Assembly: GCA_024741835.1 (NCBI GenBank)
Contig: JAENRP010000278.1
Location: 1-59,303, forward strand
Direction of reading: 5' to 3'
Source: Diplocarpon mali
Lineage: Eukaryota > Ascomycota > Leotiomycetes > Helotiales > Drepanopezizaceae
Length of the DNA stretch: 59,303 bases
The position numbers were made by a program, and so were the translations under genes. Shown here in pieces: positions 1 through 10,967 of this stretch (the first letter of the stretch is position 1; every line of letters begins with the position of its first letter). The notes below the pieces were generated by a model that ran no database searches, had not been told where the DNA came from, and saw only the letters and a program-made list of their open reading frames with translations.

Positions 1-323
1 CAGAGGTCCGGAACCCAATGAGGAGCTCGTCACGAGAAGCCTGCCCCTCCAGATCCAGGCCCAGTCCGAAGCCGACTCCGAGCTCACATGCTGGGGTTGG
101 GGGAGCGAGACTTCGCCCCTCGCTGCATGCCCGTCGCGTCTCGGATCGCGCTCCGACGGGGGGCAGGGCCATACCGGAGAGGAGGGTCGGCAGACTCCGT
201 CGGCGCGTCGGGGAGAGGCGCGGGGAGAGGGGGCCTGGAGGGGGGGCCTGGAGAGGGGATCTCGTAGTGGATGGGGGTAAACACAAACCCTAGTGGGAAG
301 AACAGTAGATAGTGGTAGTGGTG

Positions 324-366
324 GGAGGAGGAGGAGGAGGAGGAGGAGGAGGAGGAGGAGGAGGAG
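324..366. repeat. GGA trinucleotide microsatellite
   Basis: About 14 perfect GGA units, followed by short GCA/ACA runs. It produces poly-Gly, poly-Arg or poly-Ser frames on the two strands, which explains the apparent ORFs across it. Confidence 0.9.
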
Positions 367-587
367 TAGCAGCAGCAGTAACAACAGCACCAACTCCAAT
401 ACCAATCCCACTCGCCTCTCAGCAAGCCCCCTCTACTCTCGAGGCCTTTTCGCGGGAGAGCGAGAGCAGCCACTCTCTACTCCCTACTCTCTACTACCTC
501 TTGACCTACTCTCGACCTACTCTCTACCTACTCTCTCTCTACCTACTCCTTACCATATATGACCAGTCCCCATCTCGCTCCGCATCT

Positions 588-658
588 CCCGCCCCTCCGC
601 CCCTCCGCCCCTCCGCCCCTCCGCCTCTCCGCCTCTCCGCCTCTCCGCCCCTCCGCCC
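588..658. repeat. 8-bp minisatellite (CCGCCCCT / CCGCCTCT)
   Basis: About nine consecutive 8-bp units alternating between CCGCCCCT and CCGCCTCT. Strongly strand-asymmetric (pyrimidine on +). Not coding. Confidence 0.85.
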
Positions 659-1019
659 CGCCACCCTCTACCCTCCTACCCACCCTCCGCCCGGCACGAT
701 CCACGCCCGTCCCTAGTGCCCATGCAAGGGATCCTCCCGCCCTCCTCGCCCGCACCGTGCCGGCTTCCGCGCGGCCGGGTGGCGGGGTGGTGGCGACCAT
801 ACGCCTGCCCGGTGCGGTGAGGGACTGACCTACGGACGGTGGGTACTTGCGGTGATGGAGGGACAGTATGCAGTTACTCTCGGAGTTCCGATCCGTTGTC
901 GAGCAGTAGTTTGGTAGGAGTTACTATAGCGTGTCCTGGCACGTACGGATTATAATGTGCTTGCTATATATTTACTATATATACGTACTATATGTACTTG
1001 CTATAATGCACTTGTATCT

Positions 1020-1200
1020 TTATAGATCTATCTGTAAATCTATCTATATATCTATCTATATATCTGTCTATATATCCATCTATACACCCATCTATACACC
1101 CATCTATACACCCAACTATACACCCATCTATATACCCATCTATATACCCATCTATATACCCATCTATATACCCATCTATACACCCATCTCCATCCCCATC
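1020..1200. repeat. TATACCCATC / TATATATCTATC tandem array
   Basis: Degenerate tandem array that starts as 12-bp TATATATCTATC-like units, drifts into 10-bp TATACCCATC units and ends in CATCTC units. It gives an Ile/Pro/Tyr-rich frame that should not be annotated as a protein. Confidence 0.85.
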
Positions 1201-1424
1201 TCCATCTCCACTTCCACCCCCCAGATATCCCAGCTCGCTGGATCCCGCGCGCTGCGTCGGCCTTACGCCGAGGCCAAGGCGGAAGTTCCAGCCAGAGCTG
1301 GAGCCAGAGCTGGAGCCAGAGCCGCAGGCGGGACGCAGGCCCGGTTCCCCTGCACGTCTTTTTTTCAGTGTTCTATTTTGTGTATATATATATATATGTA
1401 TGTATTTGTATGTACCGATATCCT

Positions 1425-1520
1425 ATATACCTCTAGCCATGTCCTATATACCTCTACCCATATCCTACATACCTCTACCCATATCCTACATACCTCTACC
1501 CATATCCTACATACCTATAC
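1425..1520. repeat. 21-bp minisatellite
   Basis: Four to five copies of a roughly 21-bp unit of the form CATATCCTACATACCTCTACC, nearly perfect in the centre and degenerate at both ends. Confidence 0.85.
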
Positions 1521-2334
1521 CTACATAGACACATATACACGTGACCGCATATAACCGTGCGCAGGACGTTTCTCGCTCCCCGACTTGGTCTGGTTTCGTC
1601 GAGCTTGGCTTAGTACACGGTATCCCCCATGGTCGACAGTAGCCAAGACGTCGACAAGGTGAGCAGTAGCGCCGACGCCGACGCCGACGCCGACGCGTGA
1701 TGCGGACCTGCGTCGACCTGGTCGTCGCACGTCTGCGCTGGCCGAGCTGTACGGGAGCCGAGCTGTATGTGAGCCTGGCGGGATGTGATGCAGATCGCGA
1801 GCCGCAGCTCGGGGACGGCCTGCTTGGCGGCCACATCGTCACGCCTCCTTGCTCGCGCCGAAAGGCGAGCGGAGCGGAGCGCCAGCAGCTAGCTTGGGAC
1901 GGGTCTGAGATATGCTGATCTGGGTGGATGAGCACGTCGAATGTGTGCTTTGCCTAGCTTGCGACGAGGCATGTCGTGATCTCTGGGGTCGAGGAGCCAT
2001 AGTACACGCCTCTCCTCTCCCTCCTCCTCTCCCGCTGCCACGATAATCTAGACCATTTCATGCCCCCCTTCCCCCCCCACCCGTCCAGGACTCTTCGTCT
2101 TCTTTTCTTCTCTGCAGATGTCTCAGAGGGCCAGCGGAGCGTCACCCCACCGCCTGTTTCGCGCGGCTCCCGATCTCTGGTATGCCAAGTGCGGCAGATC
2201 CGAGAAGCCGTAAATCGTGCTGAGTATTATGGACATTGCAGGACGGAAGTCTCGAGTGGACATACCAGGGGCTAAAGGGCTAAATGGCTGCAAGATCGTC
2301 TTGCGGGTGAGGTAAGGTACGCGGAGATGTATAA

Positions 2335-2485
2335 TGTATTAGATGTAGATGTAGATGTAGATATATCTATAGATATATATGGATATGGATATAGATATAG
2401 ATATAGATATATATAAATATATACAAATATATACAAATATATAGATATAAATATAAATATAAATATAAATATGTACAAATATATA
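2335..2485. repeat. GATATA/AATATA-type AT-rich microsatellite
   Basis: Six-base units drift from GATGTA through TATAGA to AATATA over about 150 bp, an AT-rich island inside an otherwise GC-rich block. Confidence 0.85.
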
Positions 2486-2788
2486 AATACGTGTATTTAC
2501 ACCTCTAAGCAACCCATCTCTTGCCATGGTATCCGACGCTTCCAAGACTCCGGAGCCTCGTCCGTACGGCTCAGACTGCTCCGCTTCGGCGGGATTCCCG
2601 CCCTGGTGGCACCGGCCGTCCGTTCGGGAAAGTCAACCAGAGAAGAAGAGCGGCTGCTCTCTGCAGGAGGTCCGCCGTCCGCACCGAGGGTCCATATATC
2701 GCGGCCGGCCGAGACGCCCACCCTGTCCGGCGCACAGCAGCACCGGAGACATGGACATCGTCGTACGCACCGGCACCAGGGCCGGGGA

Positions 2789-2818
2789 GGGAGAGGGAGA
2801 GGGAGAGGGAGAGGGGTC
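2789..2818. repeat. GGGAGA hexamer microsatellite
   Basis: Four to five perfect GGGAGA units inside GC-rich unique sequence. Confidence 0.85.
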
Positions 2819-2954
2819 GGCGGCGAGCGGGTCACTCTGCTGCTCGGTGTTGTGATCCGGCGCGAGGGGCTGGCAACGCGTGTGGCCATGGCTATGCATG
2901 GGATGGGGATGGTTGGGAGGGCGGCGCAGGGCAGGGCTGCTGTGTATAGTCCGG

Positions 2955-3195
2955 ATGTGTGTAGTATAGTCCGGCTGTATATAGTCCTGCTGATATAGTC
3001 TTGCTGATATAGTCTTGCTGTTATAGTCTTGCTGATATATTCCTGCTGCATAGTCCTGCTGATATAGTCTTGCTGATATAGTCTTGTTGTTATAGTCTTG
3101 CTGATATATTCCTGCTGCATAGTCCTGCTGCATAGTCCTGCTGCATAGTCCTGCTGCATAGTCCTGCTGCATAGTCCTGCTGATATAGTCCTGCA
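2955..3195. repeat. 13-bp minisatellite with higher-order order (TGCTGATATAGTC / CTGCATAGTCCTG)
   Basis: About 18 units of 13 bp in three main variants: one with GATATAGTC, one with GTTATAGTC and one with GCATAGTC. A block of four variants appears to be repeated, followed by a homogeneous run of the GCATAGTCCT variant at 3115-3180. The length of 13 rotates all frames, so it reads as repeated Tyr-Gln-Gln-Asp type peptides on the minus strand. I take it as a young, actively slipping satellite rather than a gene. Confidence 0.85.
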
Positions 3196-4059
3196 ATGCA
3201 TCGTCCCCGGCCGTGTACTCCCCGCAATGTGCGGTGCGTACCACCCCAGCCTTCGACCGAGCCTTCTCCTGGCAATCTACCGCTTCCTGGGATCGAATGT
3301 CTCTTGGTCCTTGAGCTACCAATCTCGACGTTCCCGCTGCGTCGGGCACGAGAGAAAGGCCCTCCCGTGAAAAAGAGGCCTGGGACGTGGACCCACGAGC
3401 CACGCCCGAGCCCAGCTCGCACTCCGTCGCAGGCCCATCTCTTCACCTCGCACACACGATGCCCGCGCACGACACGGTCCCCGCGGGACGAGGTCATTAT
3501 CTCTCTGCCGCCGGACGCGCTGCGCTCCCACCGCGCGACCGAGACTTCGCATGCGGCTCCGTCCCAACACACCGCCAGTTCTCTCCTCTGCCACAAACGG
3601 ATAATACACAAGGCAGGCCAGGCCACGGCCGGCCGTTGAGGCAAGGGGGCGCGCGTGGGGTCTCGGGCGCGGTGCGGCGATCCCTGCGCGGCGCCGACGT
3701 GGGCTGCTTTCTGCTCCTCTGGCCCGGGTCTCCCTCGTGAAGAGCCTCTCTGCTTTTTCCCTCGGGCTCCTCCCCCCCGCAGACCCGCCCAGCGCAGCCC
3801 GGATCGCGGGGGGTCTCCATCGGGGCGAGGATGGCCCTCTCTCTGCGACGGGGGGAGCACAGGAGCTGCAGGCCTTGGGCCGCGCAAGGTTCGAACGATT
3901 CGCTCTGCCCTCGCGCTGGACCGAGTATGCGACGCCGTACAGTCGAGGGGGCTGGAGACCTTTGCCCGGAAACCCCTGTGCTGAGGGCTGGGGTCGGCGA
4001 TCTGGCCCTGGTTGGTGGTCGTGGGCCATCGTTGGGAAACGTAATGTGTGAAAGGGATG

Positions 4060-4232
4060 CTGTCAAGCGCATACTGTCAAGCGCATACTGTCAAATGCAT
4101 ACTAACAAACGTATGCTATCAAACGCATTCTATTAAACGCATTCTATTAAACGCAACTATTAAACGCAACTATTAAACGCAACTATTAAATGCAACTACT
4201 AAACGCAACTATTAAACGCAACTATTAAACGC
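4060..4232. repeat. 13-14-bp minisatellite (TATTAAACGCAAC and variants)
   Basis: The array begins with TGTCAAGCGCATAC units, passes through TATCAAACGCATTC and ends as seven to eight TATTAAACGCAAC units. The change is gradual, as expected from a decaying or converting satellite. It lies 200 bp left of the telomere-type repeat. Confidence 0.85.
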
Positions 4233-4431
4233 ATGCTGCTTCTGACCCTTCCTTCGCTTTGCTCTGCCTGCTTGACCCTGTAGCGGTCGGGTCATGTGAC
4301 GATATATCCATATACAAGCTCGGGACGTTCGCTCCCCCGGCGGGCATGAAAGGCTCCGACCTCTCAAGTGAGGAGAGAAACAACAGAACGGCTTGACAGA
4401 GGAAGATTGGCCCTCCAGCGACCGGCTCCGA

Positions 4432-4445
4432 GGTTAGGGTTAGGG
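4432..4445 (+). repeat. Interstitial telomere-type repeat (TTAGGG)2
   Basis: The sequence reads GGTTAGGGTTAGGG, two units of the ascomycete telomere repeat. It is in the orientation expected at the right-hand end of a chromosome (G-rich strand running 5' to 3' outward), and it lies at the border between the GC-rich satellite block and lower-GC DNA. Two units can occur by chance; the position is what makes it notable. Confidence 0.5.
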
Positions 4446-7400
4446 CTGGTGATCAACGGCAGCGAACTGCTTCAAGACTTTGGTGAATTCGCTCGGCAAT
4501 GCTACGACTCTTCACGAAACCCTCGGGGTTCGGCTTGGGATCGCTGAGAGAACGGAGACTGTAATCGTTCGAGAATGGAGTGCCGGGCACGATGATTGGA
4601 GATCTCCGTTGTCTCGAGCTATTAATGGGATATTGCATGGCTTCATGATTGAATCTCCAGGACCGGCTTCACTCGTCGGCATCTTGTGGATGGCGGTAAA
4701 TGAGATGCAGCGCGCCTCGACCCAGCCACTTCCACCAAAGATTACCTGCACAGGATGTACGGGACTTCTCGGGTCTACGGCAGGTCATAGCATGGATTTG
4801 GTTGCCGAACTTTCTTAGTAAACAAGCTTGAACTATGGCCAAGCTCGGCCTAAGCAGCTGCGAAATCTCCAGACAATACCGCAGTAGCTGGAAACAAGGA
4901 TAGATTAGACGGGCCTTTCTAGGTCCTCAGCTACATTTTCTGCTGAAACTGCACGTGTCGATCCGACCACAGTATGAGAGGCCTTTGAGAGCAGCTTGCA
5001 CAGCGTCACGGCGGGTAGATGTAGGCTTTCAGCTTCACTCGACAACCTTAGATAACTCGGAAATTTACCTTAGTTGCCTACTCATATCTAGGTGAGCATA
5101 CGGTATCGGGGCGGTTGACAGGAGAATAAACACATCACCGACGCTGCAAATAGTACTCCGCGAGCACACTACTGGGACAACGACGACCACAGATTGTGAT
5201 TGTGTTCGAGCTCCCTCGCCAGTATTGGAGATCCTACTGAAGTCAGGATGGTATATGAGCCATCGAGATCTTAGGAGAGGTGACGCCGCAGCTATTATTC
5301 GCTGCAACGTCTACGGTGACGTCGTCCTGCGGGTGTGATCTCGTTACCACAGAGCAACAGTTCACTGTTTTCCTTGTTAACTTCGAGCAGTTGAACACTG
5401 TACCAATACTTCCAAGTATGAATCACGCAATAGTGGATGAGAAGGTTGCTTATTCAGGCTTTTTCTTTGTTTGAGAAAGGGGGAAGTAAAATCAAGAAAA
5501 ATCGGTGGAAAGGGACATTGTTCTTGGTCTTGGCATCAAGGCCGCCCTCGCTTCCGGACCTCGACGAAAACAAACTTCTGGCGCTCTCCTACCACAGCAC
5601 AACACCACACACCGCAGGACTCCGCGTACAACCAGCCCTCCATGTTCGGCTCGGGCTAATCTCTCTTGCGAGGAGTCTTCCGGTGTCGCGCTCTGCTATG
5701 GCAAAATGACCTGTCTGTTCTTCGTCTCAGCTACGGCGAAGTAGTCTACGGCCTCTGTCGGAGCGATGACCACAATTTTCACCCACCCGACATCACCTGC
5801 GGAAACCGCTGAAGCAATTTCACGCGTTTGCGTCTATAGCGGCTGCTTATTCGCGAGGATCTTCCCATTCGAAGAAGGACACTGACGCGAGACAGACATA
5901 CGGCATTAGACCAAAGCTCCTGCAGCCAGCTGTGAGCACGAAGTACAAGACACGCGAACACATATCTCACCACCCTGGAGGACTCTAGTTATTTTGCGTC
6001 TCAAGGCACCTAAATGATATAGGGCTGTTTTGAGGGAGGCATTATCTAGGCCGTATCCTCGAGAACAGATCCTTTGCCAGAGGGCTTTAGCTCGCCGCAC
6101 TAGACACGGCGCATCCTAGAATCTTGATACCAGTTGCTAGAGCCCAAAGCGATGCGATGCGGCACTTGAAGAAAAATGAGGGAAAAGAGTGATCTTGCAC
6201 GGAAGTGCGCCTTGCTGACGAAATTAGTGACACTTTCTATGCTCAGTCTTTGCATTCGTCTTGCGTGCTTTTGGTCACTTATCCTGAGCGGATTTTGCGG
6301 CATTACAAAGTCCATTTCCATATGTGTTCTGAATGTTTTCAAATAATGTCGAGTTAGTAGCACGCACTGCTCAAAGAAAAGGACAGTGATCTCTCAGGTA
6401 GGCTTGATCTCCAGGCTCCTTGTTTATCATACCCGTGTTAGTTGCCGAGCCACTTGCAGCATTTCTTCCTCTTTGAATTTGCTACGGGTGGCCTTGACTT
6501 TGGAGCACCGCTCCAACGGTACTCCCTCTACGTTCAAAAACTTTGATCGCCAGGGTTTCAAAGCACCCAAAATAAGCTCATACTCTGCCATATACTGGTC
6601 TTCATTAAGCTTCCCTCTTTGTCTCATTGCTTGTGTTAGCTTACATGAACTGCAACAGCAAGCATTGAGCTCAATCCGCCAATCTTTCTAGTTGGACGGC
6701 AGATTTCAATTCCTCGAGAGATCTCTCAGATACTTCTAAATCTATCCATTCCTGGATTCCAATATCGAGACCCTCGATACCTAGGTCCCACACGTTCTAA
6801 TGTGCACACAGCCGCACCTTCCGGACGACGACCGTACTTATCTTCATGTTTCTTGGGCGGAATGGATGATATCACGCCCCATATGTGTACCGTCATTGCT
6901 TCTACCGAGAAGTACCGAGATCATCGAGATTAAGGTCCTCATGTACTGCTCTCTTGTATTCGGACGCTCGACAGCAACTGTAACCATTAGTTTCTGTCAG
7001 ACTAAAAATATGAACTGGACAGCTGAAAGAGAGAAAGGCGGATACCTCTTCCTCTTCGGCCTTCCTAGAGCGTATAGATAGATATTCGAAAGGCAAGAAA
7101 GGTCGGATCTCATCGGTCGGTTTTCGGCAGGTGCTGGTGGCAAGGACTGGTCGCGAATTTGCCGCGCAGTCGAGAGCCAGGTAGAACGGATCTGGAGAGT
7201 TGGGCTGGTGATAGCCTTGAGCTCCAGCTCCAGGACCAGATCTCGATCGGATTTTAGGCTTGAGCCACGGATATCTCCTGAGTTCTGAACTGATTTGCAT
7301 ATGAATCAGCTCGTGTGATTCGGCCCAGTTGCTCGTATTTATTTTTTACTGCGTTATCAAGAGCGCGAAATCACTCTCGGTCGAGTCGGATCTTGTTGAA

Positions 7401-9390
7401 TAAGGCGCCTATCGCGGCTCACTAATCTTCCTCCTATGTTTAGCTCGATATTTGACACGGTTCAAGCAATAACCAGTAAGCGAGGATCAGCTCCAACCCT
7501 ACCACATGCACCCCTCCCTGGGTATCCTTTGATATATACCCAAGATATTTCTCGGAAACAAGAGGTCTGCATACTCAACAAAGGCCTCAACTCGCCCTGC
7601 TTAGACGAGCCAACTATTCTAGGACTCATGTCAACACCGGCTATTCTTCGGACCCCGAGACAACAGGGAATACTCCCGGCTACTTATCTCTGCTTCTAAT
7701 ACCAGCAAAGCTTGGGGATTTAAGCATTCGGTAGATGATCCTTCTGCTTCCCTCGCCTATTTATTGTAGTGTTTGCAAAGCCTCCCAAGCCCCTCGGATA
7801 ATCAGCTGCCTGACGACGGCAACGCGCGGTTCTGGCGACACCACTCAAGACACCAACTTGGCAAAGTTAAGACGTTCAGGTGGGTCTCGGGCAGATCGAA
7901 ATTTTCCTGCTCAGAGGCACTGCAAGATCCTTTGGATATGGACATGATGGCAGTTGGCTCCGCTGCATCGGTAGCTTGCTTCCCAAAGCCAGACAGTCAG
8001 CACACTAGGCGTCGCTGGGAATGGCCTCGCGAACTGATAAGGATAGGATTTGCACTGTTCAATTATAGCGGTTTCTTTCCTTTGGCAAAGCCTACTGATC
8101 CGCCCCCTACCCCCATTTACCCAGATCAGAAAGACGCCACGCCGAAATTGGCGCGACGGCAATCCTGAGTTGTATTAAAGGGCATACTGTTTCATATACC
8201 GCTTTCTATGGTTAGCCAAGTAGTACGAGGCGGTATAATCAGTAATATTCTAGAGATTTGTGACTAAACTAATAGTTACGAAACCAATACTTAATCCACA
8301 GATGTATCACTAGTCTTCTAAAATCGCCGTTAGAGAATTACTGATTACGATCCCGCATTGCAAACAACACCTTGTTTATACCCATATTCCTGTTACATAC
8401 AAGTTTTCCTTGCCAACAAATTAGCAGCCTCCTGTATTTCACAATTTGCTACTATTTGATCGCAGACCGAACAATCACCAGATGCACCAGGTGAGCATAT
8501 AGTTTAACCTTGCAAACCAAAATCAATCCCCCCTTGCACATGACGCTAATATGCTCTATGCTTGGCCGGCGATGAAGTACTTGCTCCGCAGGGGTAAGCC
8601 TCTTTTCAGAAACAGTGCTCTGTTACTTTATCAGGATCTAATGGCAGCCGCTAGCGCAGCAGGGGTGGAGTTTTTGAAGACATCCTGTCGAAATACGAGT
8701 TTCTTATACGCTGTGGGAGTCATTAGGCCATTTAAAGATTTCTTACATCCAGTCAGAGGGGATCATCGATGGACCAGCATATACGCGTCGCCACACAGGA
8801 TAACTTGCCTACCCTCAGAACAACTCATCTCAAATGACAGAGGAGGGGTAGGTTATTGCAAGCCTGAAGGATGAAGGGCTGCGTCTCGTTGGCCGCGACA
8901 TTTCCTCATCAGCTGGCCGACCGGATAGGATGCCCTGACCACGGCAACTGCAGCACAGGGGTAAGATGACAATATACCGCAGTTATATTTTCCATACTGC
9001 TATTAGTTAGTAGAGAGAGAGGAAGATGGGCAGCTCAACGTGCCAGGAGCATTGGATTTGGAGGTGGTTCTTGTAATACCCAGCTTCAAGTAAACAGCGC
9101 AGCTACCAATTCCACTAGGCTTTTAGAGATTCATTCTCATTAATATTCACCCGACGCAGCGCCGAAGCAAGAAATAAGAGGCACTAAAAATCTCTAGCTT
9201 TGAAAAACATATTCTCGTTCGGGCCAAAGGAACGACAGAATCTTCAAAGCTCTAAATTTAGAGGCGGAGAGGTGCGTCGCTGTACGTGTTCGTCGTCGCT
9301 ACAGCCGAGATGATAAATAAAGCCCCTGACGACCAAAAGCTCAGTCCGCCTAGGCATGTAATCCTCCAAATCTCTACTGAGCGAATTTCT
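4446..9390. other. Gene-poor region with short, possibly decayed ORFs
   Basis: No gene with a recognisable domain was found. Several ORFs of 60-130 codons occur on both strands, most lacking an ATG or overlapping each other. The most protein-like are on the minus strand between 5906 and 7300 and are listed as a candidate pseudogene. 8170-9280 is lower in GC and shows only short ORFs. Confidence 0.5.
5906..7300 (-). pseudogene. Candidate decayed gene, family unknown
   Basis: A chain of minus-strand open stretches (about 7300-6902, 6690-6427, 6363-6100 and 6100-5906) has balanced, protein-like composition. The second stretch, an 80-residue frame ending near 6427, contains the phrase AEYELILGALKPW. 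It is preceded by a plausible acceptor (ending TTGCAG near 6660) and followed by a GTATGA donor. The stretches cannot be joined into one frame with confidence and I recognise no family. They could be exons of a degraded gene or chance ORFs. Confidence 0.2.
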
Positions 9391-9393
9391 CAT

Positions 9394-9401
9394 TATATAT
9401 A
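9394..9401 (+). promoter_or_regulatory. TATA box of the small secreted protein gene
   Basis: TATATATA lies 177 bp upstream of the ATG at 9578, and a pyrimidine-rich leader (TTTCCCCCT, CAACCTCC) lies just before the start. Both are typical of strongly regulated fungal genes. Position and consensus are seen; function is inferred. Confidence 0.45.
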
Positions 9402-9577
9402 CCCTAGCTTTCCAGCCGAATCAAAGCCATTCTCATCAGCGTCATTCACTCTGCAGCAACAATTTCAGCAACAACTATCGAGCTTTAAGCATCTTTCCTA
9501 GTTTTAGATACCTTGAGATTACGCCGTTCTATTTCCCCCTATCAACCTCCACGACCAACAAAACACCAGAAGTCATA

Positions 9578-9991
9578 ATGAAGCTTCTCGTTACCCTCTC
9601 GGTCGCTCTTCTCGCAATTGTTCCCGCCGAGGCTGTTAAATACCCTGTTGTTGAGTTCAGAGATATAAAGGACTCAGGAGCCGTCCCTGTCGAGGTTCCT
9701 GTTAATGGGTTCTGGAGTAGGAATGGTGGTCCTAAGAGTATTGAAACTCTGCTCAAAGGCGCCGCGTTGCAGAAGGAAAACGGGATTATGGCTGATTCAG
9801 TCTATCTTCGACGCGACGTCAGCGGATTCAAGTGCATAATAACCATCCCCGGTCCTGAAAAACTTAAACTCGTCATCACAGACGAGAAACCACACGCTGT
9901 CTTTTCTCAAACCGAAGGTCCTATAGACATCGGCCCTGGGAGTATCCACTGCTTTAGGTACGAGCCGAAAAGAGGACAAATAACCACATAG
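9578..9991 (+). CDS. Small secreted protein, effector candidate
   Basis: A single-exon ORF of 137 residues. The first 19 residues form a clear signal peptide: MKLLVTLSVALLAIVPAEA, with a lysine, a hydrophobic core and an A-E-A cleavage site, leaving a mature protein of about 118 residues. The mature part has only two cysteines (in FKCII and IHCFRY), which could pair once. It has no membrane segment, no GPI tail and no domain I know. The gene has its own TATA box and a CT-rich leader and sits alone between gene-poor DNA and a degraded transposon. Small size, secretion and isolation next to repeats fit a plant- or host-interaction effector, but that role is inference. The coding call is strong because the codon use, the start context and the signal peptide agree. 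Confidence 0.75.
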   Translation: MKLLVTLSVALLAIVPAEAVKYPVVEFRDIKDSGAVPVEVPVNGFWSRNGGPKSIETLLKGAALQKENGIMADSVYLRRDVSGFKCIITIPGPEKLKLVITDEKPHAVFSQTEGPIDIGPGSIHCFRYEPKRGQITT

Positions 9992-10967
9992 CCTCGAACG
10001 TCCGCTGGATGACATGGTATAAGGCAAGGCTAAGCATAGCACTATGTACATACTCCATACTCTCAGGGAATAGCCTTGAGATCAAGCTTTACAATAACAG
10101 ATCCATACCTAGTACTTAAAAGCTATACATGTTTACCCTCTTGTATACTATTAATACTAATTAGTGATTTTCTTTGACAAATTGTAGAGCAGCTGTTGGC
10201 CTCTGGCCCAAACAGGCTAATTCAGTTGCATAAACCAGTGGTTTGCCCGCCTTAAGTTCTCAACGTGGTTATTTGAGAATATAACAATTCTCTACAGTTT
10301 CTACAGAATTTTAATGAGTAGCTTCTTTAGTAATCTACGCTGGGACTAATACGCTGCTATTTCTTTGGTTCGTAGTTAGGCTGCCTTTGTATCTCGAACC
10401 TTGTCAATTTCGCTACAGAGTTCTTCAATATATTGCTTCTAAATTGAAACTTACTACTGCTTTCAGTTATCAGAGAACCCTAGAAAGCACTAGCAGAATA
10501 TAAAAATCTTAGCTACGAGTTAGAATCAGCTTAGATGTAAGAAAATACAGCTACCTAACATGATGAAGTCAGGTCTACGCGTTTGAGTTAGCGATAGGGG
10601 CCGTTGTAACGACTCTAGAAAGAACACTAAACGAAGAGATGGCTGACCAGCGGCAGATACAAAAAGAGCGTGTTTCGCGATACGGAATATAATGCGGTGT
10701 GCTTGTAGCACGGAGACATGATCCCAGCCGCGGATACCGGCTCACGCTGCTGAGTTTGCTCTCCACTAGAGCTGCATCTACAAGACTACCCATATTCCTG
10801 CCGAGTGCTTGTTCAACGAGTTCTTGCAGTTGAATTGCTCAAGCGAGGACAAGATCTCGTCGGAATGACAGGGCGAATTACCTGCGACACATGCAATCAA
10901 AGGTTTGGAGGAGCATCGAGTTCAATCGGTAGAGTCAACCCAGCTTGCCTAGGCCCCATCCTGCTGC
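9992..10967. other. Intergenic, AT-rich, with a degraded transposon-like relic
   Basis: No intact gene. 10085-10550 is AT-rich and includes a minus-strand relic listed separately. 10560-10960 is of normal composition with no supportable ORF. Confidence 0.5.
10270..10475 (-). pseudogene. Stop-riddled coiled-coil-like relic (possible transposase C-terminus)
   Basis: Read on the minus strand, one frame gives a charged helical peptide (for example KQYIEELCSEIDKVRDTKAA, then LRTKEIAAY and SQRRLLKKLL). It is interrupted by about eight stop codons, nearly all TAG or TAA placed where Gln would fit. CAG/CAA to TAG/TAA is the CpA to TpA change made by repeat-induced point mutation (RIP). Charged coiled tails of this kind are common at the end of pogo/Fot1-type transposases, but no DDE motif remains here, so the family is a guess. 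Confidence 0.3.

Larger units (their letters stand above)
1..4431. other. GC-rich, satellite-dense block without a supportable gene
   Basis: This block is markedly richer in G+C than the rest of the window and is built of many unrelated simple and tandem repeats separated by GC-rich unique sequence. Besides the arrays listed separately, it holds CT-rich runs (about 470-545, units of CTACTCTC type), three copies of a 12-bp AGCTGGAGCCAG unit (about 1290-1325) and a GCCGAC hexamer run (about 1671-1697). Open frames are present on both strands but they are repeat translations or low-complexity Arg/Pro/Ser frames, with no domain, no consistent start and no intron signals. I infer subtelomeric or otherwise non-genic DNA. 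A misassembly or foreign segment is an alternative. Confidence 0.6.

Noticed and set aside
293..716. ORFs across the GGA run (poly-Arg, poly-Gly, poly-Ser proteins)
   Set aside because: They are translations of a trinucleotide microsatellite in all frames, with no conserved flanks.
2497..3887. Long minus-strand ORFs with repeated Tyr-Gln-Gln-Asp peptides (up to 265 codons)
   Set aside because: The repeats come from the 13-bp minisatellite, several frames are open at once, and the rest is low-complexity GC-rich sequence.
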